Below, one piece after another: positions 45,701 through 53,172 of a stretch of 64,000 nt of DNA. The stretch is from Arsenicibacter rosenii (GTDB taxonomy: Bacteria; Bacteroidota; Bacteroidia; Cytophagales; Spirosomataceae). The notes beneath the pieces were generated by a model, which saw only the letters and a list, made by a program, of their open reading frames with translations, was not told where the DNA came from and did no database searches. The position numbers and the translations under genes were made by a program. The stretch spans positions 223,230-287,229 of the forward strand of contig NZ_MORL01000008.1 of assembly GCF_001870735.1 (NCBI RefSeq), read 5' to 3'. Position 1 is the first letter of the stretch; every line of letters begins with the position of its first letter.

Positions 45701-45934
45701 TTAAGATTTCAATTCCACACAGGTACGATTAACGGACCCGGCCGGTGACAGACCTCAACCGGATGCACATCATTTCAATTCCACACAGGTACGATTAACG
45801 GAGTAGTAATTCCTGTTTACCGTCATTATCTCCTGTAGATTTCAATTCCACACAGGTACGATTAACGGGGTTTAAAGAAGGTTATACAGGATACTTACAT
45901 AGAAATTTCAATTCCACACAGGTACGATTAACGG
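39783..45934 (-). CRISPR. CRISPR array, 94 repeats of 30 bp, type I-B
   Basis: By hand count there are 94 copies of a 30-bp repeat; as written it begins ATTTCAATTCCACACAGG and ends TACGATTAACGG. They appear identical, and the 93 spacers are 34-38 nt. In the transcribed (minus) sense the repeat ends ATTGAAAT, the 8-nt 5' handle typical of type I-B crRNAs. The leader lies at the right end beside cas2, so new spacers enter at 45934 and the oldest lie at 39783. The left repeat is intact, so the array ends abruptly in the GH43-like gene. Spacers were not matched to any target. Confidence 0.98.
42581..43731. repeat. Segmental spacer duplications inside the array
   Basis: Two spacers at 42581-42680 are repeated at 42711-42810. 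The run of spacers from 42775 to 43271 is repeated at 43302-43731 with one spacer missing (43037-43073, TCAATGTAGTAGG) and one base changed (C at 43175, A at 43635). Such duplications arise by recombination between identical repeats, not by new spacer capture. Confidence 0.93.
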
Positions 45935-46149
45935 CCGTGAAGTTTGGCAGAAAAAAAGGCTTTTCCAAGCCAGTTTCGCAGTTTTATCCCGGCAAAATGA
46001 CACCAAAAGTCGTCGGTCGGCAATCGTACGAAAACACCCGCCCACCGACGACTCCTGATAATCAACCCACTACAACCCAATACCCCAATTCATTACAGCA
46101 TTTTCAGCATGTCAAAGAACACAAATCCAGCCACCGACGACAAAACAAG
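45935..46149 (-). promoter_or_regulatory. CRISPR leader
   Basis: The 215 bp between cas2 and the array contain no gene. The motif ACCGACGAC occurs at 46044-46052 and 46133-46141, and its inverse GTCGTCGGT at 46009-46017, so the left pair can form a 9-bp stem. These could be sites for integration or host factors. The segment next to the first repeat is A/T-rich. The array's promoter should be here, read leftward; no exact TAnnTTTG box was identified. Confidence 0.7.
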
Positions 46150-46413
46150 CTACAAAAACTGATCGGTCGGCGACCGCTCCTGCCCGATAATCTGCTTGTC
46201 CATCCACTTCGCATCGCGGTTTTTAAACAAAATCAGGCTATCCTGATCCTCGTCCATAATCCGTTTCGCCTCGTACACCAGCTCTTTTAGCTTCACCTCC
46301 GTAATTTCACCCTCAAACACCGAGTTCTGCACCCAATGCAGGTACCGGCGACACAATTTCAGCATCTTCCCCACCCGCTTCTGCCCAATATCGTAAACCA
46401 GAATGACGTACAT
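46150..46413 (-). CDS. cas2: CRISPR-associated endonuclease Cas2
   Basis: An 87-residue protein starting MYVILVYDIGQKRVGKML, the typical Cas2 first strand with the conserved aspartate in VYDIG. A ferredoxin-like fold follows with YLHWVQNSVFEGEITEVKL, the usual second strand and helix. With Cas1 it forms the integrase that inserts new spacers next to the leader. Length is normal for Cas2. A TTGAGTGATTG-type inverted repeat separates it from cas1 by 97 bp. Confidence 0.93.
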   Translation of the reverse strand: MYVILVYDIGQKRVGKMLKLCRRYLHWVQNSVFEGEITEVKLKELVYEAKRIMDEDQDSLILFKNRDAKWMDKQIIGQERSPTDQFL

Positions 46414-46416
46414 CTT

Positions 46417-46509
46417 TTATTGAGTGATTCGTGAATGAGTGATTGAGTGCCGAAACCGCAGATCGAAGCAGGTTTTCGCAAATCGCTCAATCACTCATTC
46501 ACTCAATAA
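46417..46509. repeat. Inverted repeat of the TTGAGTGATTG family, copy 3, between cas1 and cas2
   Basis: TTATTGAGTGATTCG with GAATGAGTGATTGAG on the left pairs with CTCAATCACTCATTC and ACTCAATAA on the right. It nearly fills the cas1-cas2 gap and could lower cas2 read-through. The same family occurs at 13627-13690 and 19082-19168. Confidence 0.8.
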
Positions 46510-46510
46510 G

Positions 46511-47518
46511 TTACCACCACATTTTAAACGGCTTATACTCGTCGGCGCCGATCAGGTGTTTGGCAAGTTTGTAGCACTCAAGCCGGACGAGGTATTTGTA
46601 ACTGACACTTCGCCCAAGGCTCCGGTGCTGAATCGTTTCCCGCAGCCGGTCTTCAAACACCTGCACAAAGGCCTTACGCCCCCGCTCCTTCAGCGTACAG
46701 CGATTGAGCTCCGTCACAAAATCCGATGGCTGTAACTCCTTCTTGTTCAGCATCCTGAAAATCGTTCGGTCGACCAGCAACGGCTTAAACACCTCGGCCA
46801 GATCCAGCGCCAGCGAATAGCGGCGTGCCCCCGGCTCATGCAGAAAGCTAATCGTCGGGTTGAGCTGCGTGTGGTAAATGGCATCCAGACACACCGTATA
46901 ACACATCATGTTGCCGAACGATACCAGCGCATTCAGCTCATTGTTAGGCGGTTGTTTCGTCCGGTTGCCCATCGCATAGCCCGGCACAATCCGATCAAAA
47001 CAGCTGTAATATACCTGCCGGATGTTGCCCTCTACCCCCATCAGTTCGTCCACCTGCGTCGTTTCCGGTATACGACCGGCCAGTGTTTCGATCTGGCAAA
47101 TGTCGTCGTCCAGCGCCTTGCCTCGGTTCTGGTAATAACGCAGGTTCTTCACCATGTTGAAGGCCGCTCCTTCCAGCAGACGCTGCGCCACCAGTATCCG
47201 TTTCTTCGCGCTCAGGTAATGGCGCGTCTGCTCCACCTGCATCTTTCCCGCCAGCAAGTATTCTTTCGGGTAAAACGAGCCGGTATAATGCTCGTAATAA
47301 TCGAAAAAATGGGCCGCTACCCCCGACTTGCCCAGAAAGTTGAGCAGCGCCGAATTCACATCCAGATTACCGAAAACGTACAGATTGTCGACATCCTCGA
47401 CGGGCAGGTAGCGCGGTTGCCCCTCCTGACCCGATTCTTCGTCGACGGGCGTAAATTTCAGTGTGTTGTCCTTACGGGACAGCCGCCCCGGATTAAACAG
47501 GTAAAATGTCTTTTTCAT
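46511..47518 (-). CDS. cas1: CRISPR-associated integrase Cas1
   Basis: A 335-residue Cas1 of type I-B form. It has the N-terminal beta domain (FYLFNPGRLSRKDNTL; VDNLYVFGNLDVNS) and the helical catalytic domain, with E in LMGVEGNIRQVYY (about 163), H in SFLHEPGARRYSLALD and D in the same segment forming the metal site. The C-terminus (ECYKLAKHLIGADEYKPF) is family-typical. It cuts and joins prespacers at the leader-proximal repeat, with Cas2. It lies 86 bp downstream of cas4 on the same strand. Confidence 0.96.
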   Translation of the reverse strand: MKKTFYLFNPGRLSRKDNTLKFTPVDEESGQEGQPRYLPVEDVDNLYVFGNLDVNSALLNFLGKSGVAAHFFDYYEHYTGSFYPKEYLLAGKMQVEQTRHYLSAKKRILVAQRLLEGAAFNMVKNLRYYQNRGKALDDDICQIETLAGRIPETTQVDELMGVEGNIRQVYYSCFDRIVPGYAMGNRTKQPPNNELNALVSFGNMMCYTVCLDAIYHTQLNPTISFLHEPGARRYSLALDLAEVFKPLLVDRTIFRMLNKKELQPSDFVTELNRCTLKERGRKAFVQVFEDRLRETIQHRSLGRSVSYKYLVRLECYKLAKHLIGADEYKPFKMWW

Positions 47519-47604
47519 GGCATGTCTGTAAAACGGAATGATATTCCGTTCAGTGATTCATCAAAGGTGTCTGCACAGGTTGCCGTCCGGAATCCTGTGC
47601 CGTG

Positions 47605-48108
47605 TTACTCGCCCACGTAGCAAAAATCAAAGTAGCTGCACGACCGGCATTTCGATTTTTTCAGCCGTTCCGGAATGTGTTCGTCGGCCACGATACGTTG
47701 AATATCCTGCACCCATTGTTCAATTTGGGGTACCTCCTCATCGGTCAGCTCCACCCGTTCGGTTTGCCGGAGTTTCGGGTATTCGATAACGCCGGTTGCC
47801 CCCTCGACGCCGTTACGCCGGAGCAGGTAGAGGTAAAATTTTACCTGCGCAATGTGCGAGTGCTCAAATTTGTCGGACTTTTTAATCTCGTGGACGACTT
47901 TGTTATGCGGATCATAAAAGTCGATTTTTGAGCCTTCCAGTTCAATCTCGCGGAAGCGTTCGGCGCGCTGCGGGTAGGTGCGTTCGTGCAGTTGTTTCCC
48001 CTCTGCAACGGCCTCCGAGGTGTGTTCCATCCGGATCTGATTGGCGTGCAGCCAGAGTTCACGGTGGCAGATGTGGTACATGCCGATGAGTGAGCCGGTG
48101 ACAGTCAT
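47605..48108 (-). CDS. cas4: CRISPR-associated exonuclease Cas4
   Basis: A 167-residue Cas4. The iron-sulfur cysteines are C14 near the N-terminus (MYHICHRELWL) and three in the C-terminal CRSCSYFDFC. In between is the PD-(D/E)xK nuclease core, KIDFYD followed by VVHEIKKS. Cas4 trims prespacers and helps choose the PAM for integration by Cas1-Cas2. The start is only three bases after the stop of the kinase-like gene, so the two are co-transcribed and perhaps co-translated. Confidence 0.93.
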   Translation of the reverse strand: MTVTGSLIGMYHICHRELWLHANQIRMEHTSEAVAEGKQLHERTYPQRAERFREIELEGSKIDFYDPHNKVVHEIKKSDKFEHSHIAQVKFYLYLLRRNGVEGATGVIEYPKLRQTERVELTDEEVPQIEQWVQDIQRIVADEHIPERLKKSKCRSCSYFDFCYVGE

Positions 48109-48111
48109 TTT

Positions 48112-48630
48112 TCAACGATTTATAAAATACTCTTTAAATTGCTCTAAATCAGCATTTTCAACTTCAAGGTATTTACCAAAAATCTTCTCCCCAACCTGAT
48201 GCTTGAGGGCAGAAATGCCTACATCAATAAGTCGCAGACCGTTCTCGGTTAGAAGAATGTTATCAAAAGCTAACCCATCAAGATCAGATGGACGTTTCAA
48301 ATCCCGATGAACAAACCCGGCCCGATGTAGTTCCCGAAGTTCATCGGCAAAGACATCAAACCAAAGTTCCCGCCGTTCTACCTCATAAGCGCGGTAGTCA
48401 ATCGGCCGGATGCGTTCCATGACCAGCATTTCGGCCTGTAGTTCCTCGCTATAATCCAACCGGACAAACCGCACGACGAGGTCATTTACCTGATTGGCAA
48501 ATTTCATCTTTTCGGCTTCCGAGCCAATATCGGAGCGTGTATCACCGACAAACAGTTTAGCTACTTCCGTATCGGAGAGCGCAATCACGGCGTTGTTGGC
48601 ACCGGCAGAAAGTTGACGAGGGTATTTCAT
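48112..48630 (-). CDS. Minimal protein-kinase-like protein inside the cas operon
   Basis: A 172-residue protein with a compact kinase-like set: a lysine in VAKLF (K25), an acidic helix residue (EAEK, about 38-40), the catalytic loop H108-R109-D110 in GFVHRDLKRP, an asparagine at 124 (FDNILL) after a nine-residue insertion, and a DFG-like D136-V-G. The C-lobe after that is very short, with no recognisable activation segment. It lies 12 bp after cas3 and three bases before cas4, so it belongs to the operon. I know of no standard type I-B gene of this sort. Target and activity are unknown. Confidence 0.65.
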   Translation of the reverse strand: MKYPRQLSAGANNAVIALSDTEVAKLFVGDTRSDIGSEAEKMKFANQVNDLVVRFVRLDYSEELQAEMLVMERIRPIDYRAYEVERRELWFDVFADELRELHRAGFVHRDLKRPSDLDGLAFDNILLTENGLRLIDVGISALKHQVGEKIFGKYLEVENADLEQFKEYFINR

Positions 48631-48642
48631 AATCTGTAAACG

Positions 48643-51417
48643 TCAAATTATAACATTTTCAACTTTATCAAAAGCTGACATATCAAGGCCCATCTCGTAT
48701 TTATAAACTTCGTCATGATGCCTTAGATACAAATAATCAACAAAACTATCTTCTGGTGGTCCTGTAAATCGCGGACATAATTCATTTTTAAGCTTATCTG
48801 TATAAAAAACAGAAAAGGTAAATTTCGATAAAATACCCTGCATAATTTTCTTAGTCACCTGCGATTCCATTATACCTTTTTTCAGATCATTCAGTTGACG
48901 ATATAACATCCATACTTTAGCACCATCAACTCTTTCATCACCTTGCCAATAACACTGGTATTTTCCTAAAAAACCAAGTTCAATTTTTGAGAATATTTCT
49001 TCGATCTCTCCAGCCTTTTCTCCTTCAATTGTGACAGGTAAAAGCAGTGGGATAAAAACTGATAAGTTCTGCTGCTCAATCAGCTGAAATCCCTTATGAA
49101 TAGCCTCATAATCAAGCTGCTGTACATCTGGTAGATATTTAGTTAAAAAGTTCTCAATCCCTACTTTCTGATTCAAATCATTGCGACCAGCTAAAACCTG
49201 ATTATAAAGCTTACTAAAGTCTTTTGTTTCCAGAATCTGCTTATGATCCTCAACGGTTAGTTTTTCGCGGGTTACATCAAATCGATCATCGTGTTTATAC
49301 AAAATACCAGGCTCGTTCAGTTTGAACAGAAAAACATTACAAACATCCTTCGTTACGTTGCGGTTCACCCGACCTGCCAATTGTTCATCACTGTCAATGA
49401 GGGAAATATTTTTGAAGCCGAGATCCATGTCAATGTCTGCACCTGCTTCCACAACCTGCGTTGTGATCAACAACACTTTCATGGAAGTTTTACTATTTCG
49501 CTTCAGGAAATTGATAATTTCTCTTCTTCGCGGTTCCAGAATTGTACCAGATAAGACAAACACTTCATCAAAAAACGTTTGTCCAATCAGTCCTGCAAAA
49601 TCCGTAGCTGACTTCTTATAAATAAATTCGATAATGGTAAAAACACGGCCATCATTTTCCTCGGCATACGTTTCCGATTGGGCTAAAACTGCCTCAACCA
49701 ACTCTTTAGGCTTGATAACCCGTGTTTTATTATTAGGTGCCTCCAGTAAATCGAACCGAAAACGTACCCGGTTACGGAAATTAGGATTCTGAAAATATCG
49801 CTTAGCTTCAGGCAATAAATCAACAAATTCGGGACGTTGCGACAAACCAACATCCAACCCGTTGATACGAGGTAACGTGGCCGACATCAGTACAAATCGA
49901 ATATTGAATGCCCGACTATAATGGTCGAGCCAGAACAGCATTTTATCCCAATGTTTCGGCGAATACGACTGCAATTCATCAATGACTACAACCGAATTAG
50001 CCAGTCGGTGCATGAGATAAATACTGTCCTTTTCGTTCGATTTCAGAATATCGAAAAAGCGGATGTGCGTGAGCAAACATACGGAAAAAAACGCGAAATG
50101 ATTTGCCAGTTGATTTTTCCATTGCTTACCATAATCACCTTCTTCAACGGGCTCTTTTTGTTGAAAGCCACCCCGCGAGTGCAACAACCCAATCTGCGAG
50201 TCATTCAGTTGCCACGTCTCCTGTAATGCCTTATGGGTCTGCGTGATAAGCGTCGTAAACGGAAATACGTAGAATACCTTGTTGAGCGATACATCAAGCC
50301 GTAACAGTTCTGCGGTTACCAGAGCTGATATATTCGTTTTGCCGCCCCCGGTTGGTGCTTCCAGATAGAAAAGCCGTTGGGCTGGATGAAGCCGAACCTG
50401 CCGAATAGCCTGAACCGCCATTTCCAGCCGTAATGCATTTAATGTTTCGTTATTTCGCTCAGTTGGTATGGTGGGTTGCCACGTAGCATTATCGGCGAGC
50501 TGAAAGGCATCGGTATTATAGAATTTGCTGCTACGGGCAGCATGAATTAATTTCTGCCGGGCCACCTGATTCAATACACCAAAATCGCTGATACCTGCCT
50601 GATTCATGTATTCCGATGTAGCTAAATAATCGGCGGCAGTCAGCAGGGAAAAGTTTAGGCGGAGTAGAGCAAGAATGGAAAAGTCAAAACTAACTTTATG
50701 CTTCCAATCGAAGAAGCGACTTTCCAGATTTTTTCCGAGAAACAACTCATTCGCTAATTTAGGTACGTACTTCCAACCATACCGCTCTATATAGCCAGCC
50801 ATACACTTTATTTCTGCCTCGCTAAATGCAATTGCTTTGCCATCAGGTTTTAGAAGTCGTGACCCATGATGTCTTATAATAGGATATGATAGCAGTAGCG
50901 TGATATATAGTAGTTTACGTTGCTCTATAGGATCAGGAATAGTTAGCGCTGTAATATCAAGGAAATGACGATATAGGTAAAGGTAGGCTCCTAGTTTGGC
51001 GTGCCGTGTTTCAATAATCAGGCTTGGTATTTCAGTGAAAGCCGGATTATTCATCTTTTTGGGATGAGCCTGAAAGTTTTCATTGACCTTACCAAAATCG
51101 TGAAACAGAACGGTAGAGACAAAAAGCCTTTTCAGCAAATTTCCTGTTTCTAATCTCTGTTGAGTAGGAAAATGGGCCTGGACAATGTCCGAAATAAGCC
51201 TATCAACAACAGCATTTATTTTATGTTGCCCTATAATCTCCAGAAAATAGCCATTCACCAAATGAACATGCTCAGGCAACGTCTCCGGCTTTTGGTCAGA
51301 CGTAGCGTTATGCGGACGATGCGCCCAGTATTGGTCAGCCTTTACTAATACTGACTCAATACGGGGTAGCGTCTGAAAAATCAAAGCAGCGGAATCAAAT
51401 GAGCTGGACATATTCAT
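48643..51417 (-). CDS. cas3: CRISPR-associated helicase-nuclease Cas3 (HD + DExD/H)
   Basis: Taken from the ATG at 51417 (924 residues); a second in-frame ATG is at 51411. The start overlaps the cas5 stop by 23 bp. The HD nuclease domain shows HDFGKVNENFQ (about 125). The helicase core has Walker A APTGGGKTN, the DExH-type box VVIDELQSYSP, motif III LMSATLPRI, motif V QVVEAGADIDMDLG and motif VI AGRVNRN. It is recruited by Cascade and degrades the target strand. The domain order HD then helicase is standard for single-chain Cas3. Confidence 0.95.
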   Translation of the reverse strand: MNMSSSFDSAALIFQTLPRIESVLVKADQYWAHRPHNATSDQKPETLPEHVHLVNGYFLEIIGQHKINAVVDRLISDIVQAHFPTQQRLETGNLLKRLFVSTVLFHDFGKVNENFQAHPKKMNNPAFTEIPSLIIETRHAKLGAYLYLYRHFLDITALTIPDPIEQRKLLYITLLLSYPIIRHHGSRLLKPDGKAIAFSEAEIKCMAGYIERYGWKYVPKLANELFLGKNLESRFFDWKHKVSFDFSILALLRLNFSLLTAADYLATSEYMNQAGISDFGVLNQVARQKLIHAARSSKFYNTDAFQLADNATWQPTIPTERNNETLNALRLEMAVQAIRQVRLHPAQRLFYLEAPTGGGKTNISALVTAELLRLDVSLNKVFYVFPFTTLITQTHKALQETWQLNDSQIGLLHSRGGFQQKEPVEEGDYGKQWKNQLANHFAFFSVCLLTHIRFFDILKSNEKDSIYLMHRLANSVVVIDELQSYSPKHWDKMLFWLDHYSRAFNIRFVLMSATLPRINGLDVGLSQRPEFVDLLPEAKRYFQNPNFRNRVRFRFDLLEAPNNKTRVIKPKELVEAVLAQSETYAEENDGRVFTIIEFIYKKSATDFAGLIGQTFFDEVFVLSGTILEPRRREIINFLKRNSKTSMKVLLITTQVVEAGADIDMDLGFKNISLIDSDEQLAGRVNRNVTKDVCNVFLFKLNEPGILYKHDDRFDVTREKLTVEDHKQILETKDFSKLYNQVLAGRNDLNQKVGIENFLTKYLPDVQQLDYEAIHKGFQLIEQQNLSVFIPLLLPVTIEGEKAGEIEEIFSKIELGFLGKYQCYWQGDERVDGAKVWMLYRQLNDLKKGIMESQVTKKIMQGILSKFTFSVFYTDKLKNELCPRFTGPPEDSFVDYLYLRHHDEVYKYEMGLDMSAFDKVENVII

Positions 51418-52240
51418 TCGATGTATTAAGTCTATACAAACCACCCAGTTGAGTCGGAGCCTTGAGTGGGTAGTCAGTATAAGCAAAGTCAATTAATTCA
51501 TACTGAAATAATTGCTCATCAAAGCTGACAGGTAATCGCTCAAAGTAGATATAGCTTCCTTTGGGCTCTGAAAAATCAAATAAATCAAAACGATCGTACC
51601 CATCATCAATTGATTTTGTGACGATCGTTTTCCGTTTATCAAATAATGTCTTCAGTTCAAACTTTTCCTGCGGCATACTTTGATCGACGTCATACTCTGC
51701 AACATTTTCCCACCAGGCCGTGAACTCATTCTTGCCCAGATACGGTACAAACTCAGCCTCCTGATTACGAATACGGGTCAGCAACCGATTCTGTAACTCA
51801 TCGGCTTTATTGAGGAGAACGTACACACGATAGGCAGGCCTGCGAAGCGTATTCTCATGTACGATGAGATTACCATCGGCATTAGCGTAACCAACGGTAT
51901 TGGTATAAGTCAGTGCCGTTTTCGTAAAATTCCCTTTCTCATGGTAGGGTTTTAGTGGTTCAATGCCTACCGGTACATCTTTCAGCAGTTTGTAATACTC
52001 CGGCCATTGCCCTTTCTGAGCATATCCCTTAAGACCAGCAATAGCGCCCAAAATACCCAGCAGGGCCGGTTTATGAAGCATATTGTAGGAAAGTTGTAAG
52101 CCATCGTTCACATCCGGCTTACGGAAAAAGCCAAAGTCGGCCCGTAAGTCGAACGAAATTAAGCGAAGGCTTACGGGCTGTGATTCCGGAACAGGCTGTT
52201 GCTCTTTTTCTGTAAAATTGAGCGTCATTTGTTCGTTCAT
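51395..52240 (-). CDS. cas5: Type I-B Cascade protein Cas5
   Basis: A 281-residue protein. After a 25-residue N-terminal extension (MNEQMTLNFTEKEQQPVP) it has the Cas5 start LRLISFDLRADFGFFRKPD and LQLSYNMLHKPALLGILGAI, the usual first strand and glycine-rich segment. Cas5 caps the 5' handle of the crRNA in Cascade. The cas7 stop overlaps its start (ATGA at 52237-52240) and its own stop lies inside cas3, so cas7-cas5-cas3 are translationally linked. Confidence 0.9.
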   Translation of the reverse strand: MNEQMTLNFTEKEQQPVPESQPVSLRLISFDLRADFGFFRKPDVNDGLQLSYNMLHKPALLGILGAIAGLKGYAQKGQWPEYYKLLKDVPVGIEPLKPYHEKGNFTKTALTYTNTVGYANADGNLIVHENTLRRPAYRVYVLLNKADELQNRLLTRIRNQEAEFVPYLGKNEFTAWWENVAEYDVDQSMPQEKFELKTLFDKRKTIVTKSIDDGYDRFDLFDFSEPKGSYIYFERLPVSFDEQLFQYELIDFAYTDYPLKAPTQLGGLYRLNTSNEYVQLI

Positions 52241-53160
52241 TGATTTAATTCCAGAATAGTCGCGTTGGTCGGAGCTCCGGCTATTTGCGTGGCCGTTTTA
52301 TCGTAATACAACTCTATTTTCTCAATGTGTTTGCTCACAGTTGGGCGTTCAAGAATCTCCGTAACCTTTTCCAGATGAATGACCCGATCGGCATCTACCG
52401 AAATCAATTCGACAAAGGAAGGCAGCACCAGCATCGATTCAGGTTTAAGTTGTACCCAAAGCATCAGTTCGTTTTCGGTGCCAGCTTTAGCGGCTGAATC
52501 ATACAGCGTCGCACCTTGAGTTAAAGCTTTCTTGACTTTCGTAATATCGTCGTCGGTTATGGTTTGTCCGCCCGAAAGTTTGATCAGATCACTGATGTTA
52601 TGCGGGTTCAGCGACAGACCGTGTACGTAGTGGCCTTCTTTCAGTTTCGACTGCGTTCCCAGCGTACTCATGGTTGAATCCGCACTTTTTTCGCCAGGAT
52701 TTCGGAACGGCGACATAATTTGTTCCGAGTAAATAATTCCCTCAACATAGCGGTTTACGCCGTGCGTAATTTGTAAAGGGCCGTGAATAGACAAATTGGT
52801 TTTACCAGCATACGTACCGCCAAACAAGCGTACATCGATACACTCAAACAGATTTTTAGCGACCGTCCGGCGAAGTTGTGCATCTTTTTCTTTTGGATAA
52901 ACGCCAAAATATTGCTCATAATTTTCGTCCAGCGTTCGGGGCTGTAATTCTTCGCTGAAAGTTTTGAAGTAAAAAACCTTATCGTCGGGATACGCTTTTT
53001 TGAGGTAATTCCGCACGGTGTATTTCAGGGCTTTATCGGTAGCATAAACGGTACCATCGGGTAAGGTACGCGGTTGGTGAGTGAAGTCGGCGTTGTAGTT
53101 TGAATTGACCGATTTGACAATGACACATCCGAAGACGCGATTAGAAAAAATAGTTGACAT
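52237..53160 (-). CDS. cas7: Type I-B Cascade backbone protein Cas7 (Csh2-like)
   Basis: A 307-residue protein starting STIFSNRVFGCVIVKSV, with NSNYNADFTHQPRTLPDG and ATDKALKYTVRNYL (about 19-54), the Csh2-type Cas7 opening that binds the crRNA. GPLQITHGVNRYVEGI and MSTLGTQSKLKEGHYVHGLSL in the centre also fit. Several copies form the filament over the spacer. It lies 12 bp after cas8 and overlaps cas5 by four bases. Confidence 0.92.
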   Translation of the reverse strand: MSTIFSNRVFGCVIVKSVNSNYNADFTHQPRTLPDGTVYATDKALKYTVRNYLKKAYPDDKVFYFKTFSEELQPRTLDENYEQYFGVYPKEKDAQLRRTVAKNLFECIDVRLFGGTYAGKTNLSIHGPLQITHGVNRYVEGIIYSEQIMSPFRNPGEKSADSTMSTLGTQSKLKEGHYVHGLSLNPHNISDLIKLSGGQTITDDDITKVKKALTQGATLYDSAAKAGTENELMLWVQLKPESMLVLPSFVELISVDADRVIHLEKVTEILERPTVSKHIEKIELYYDKTATQIAGAPTNATILELNQ

Positions 53161-53172
53161 AGAAGTTTTGAA

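Noticed and set aside
40019..45748. Many short proteins containing FNSTQVRLT or FQFHTGTING
   Set aside because: These are translations of the CRISPR repeat with spacers between; no gene lies within the array.
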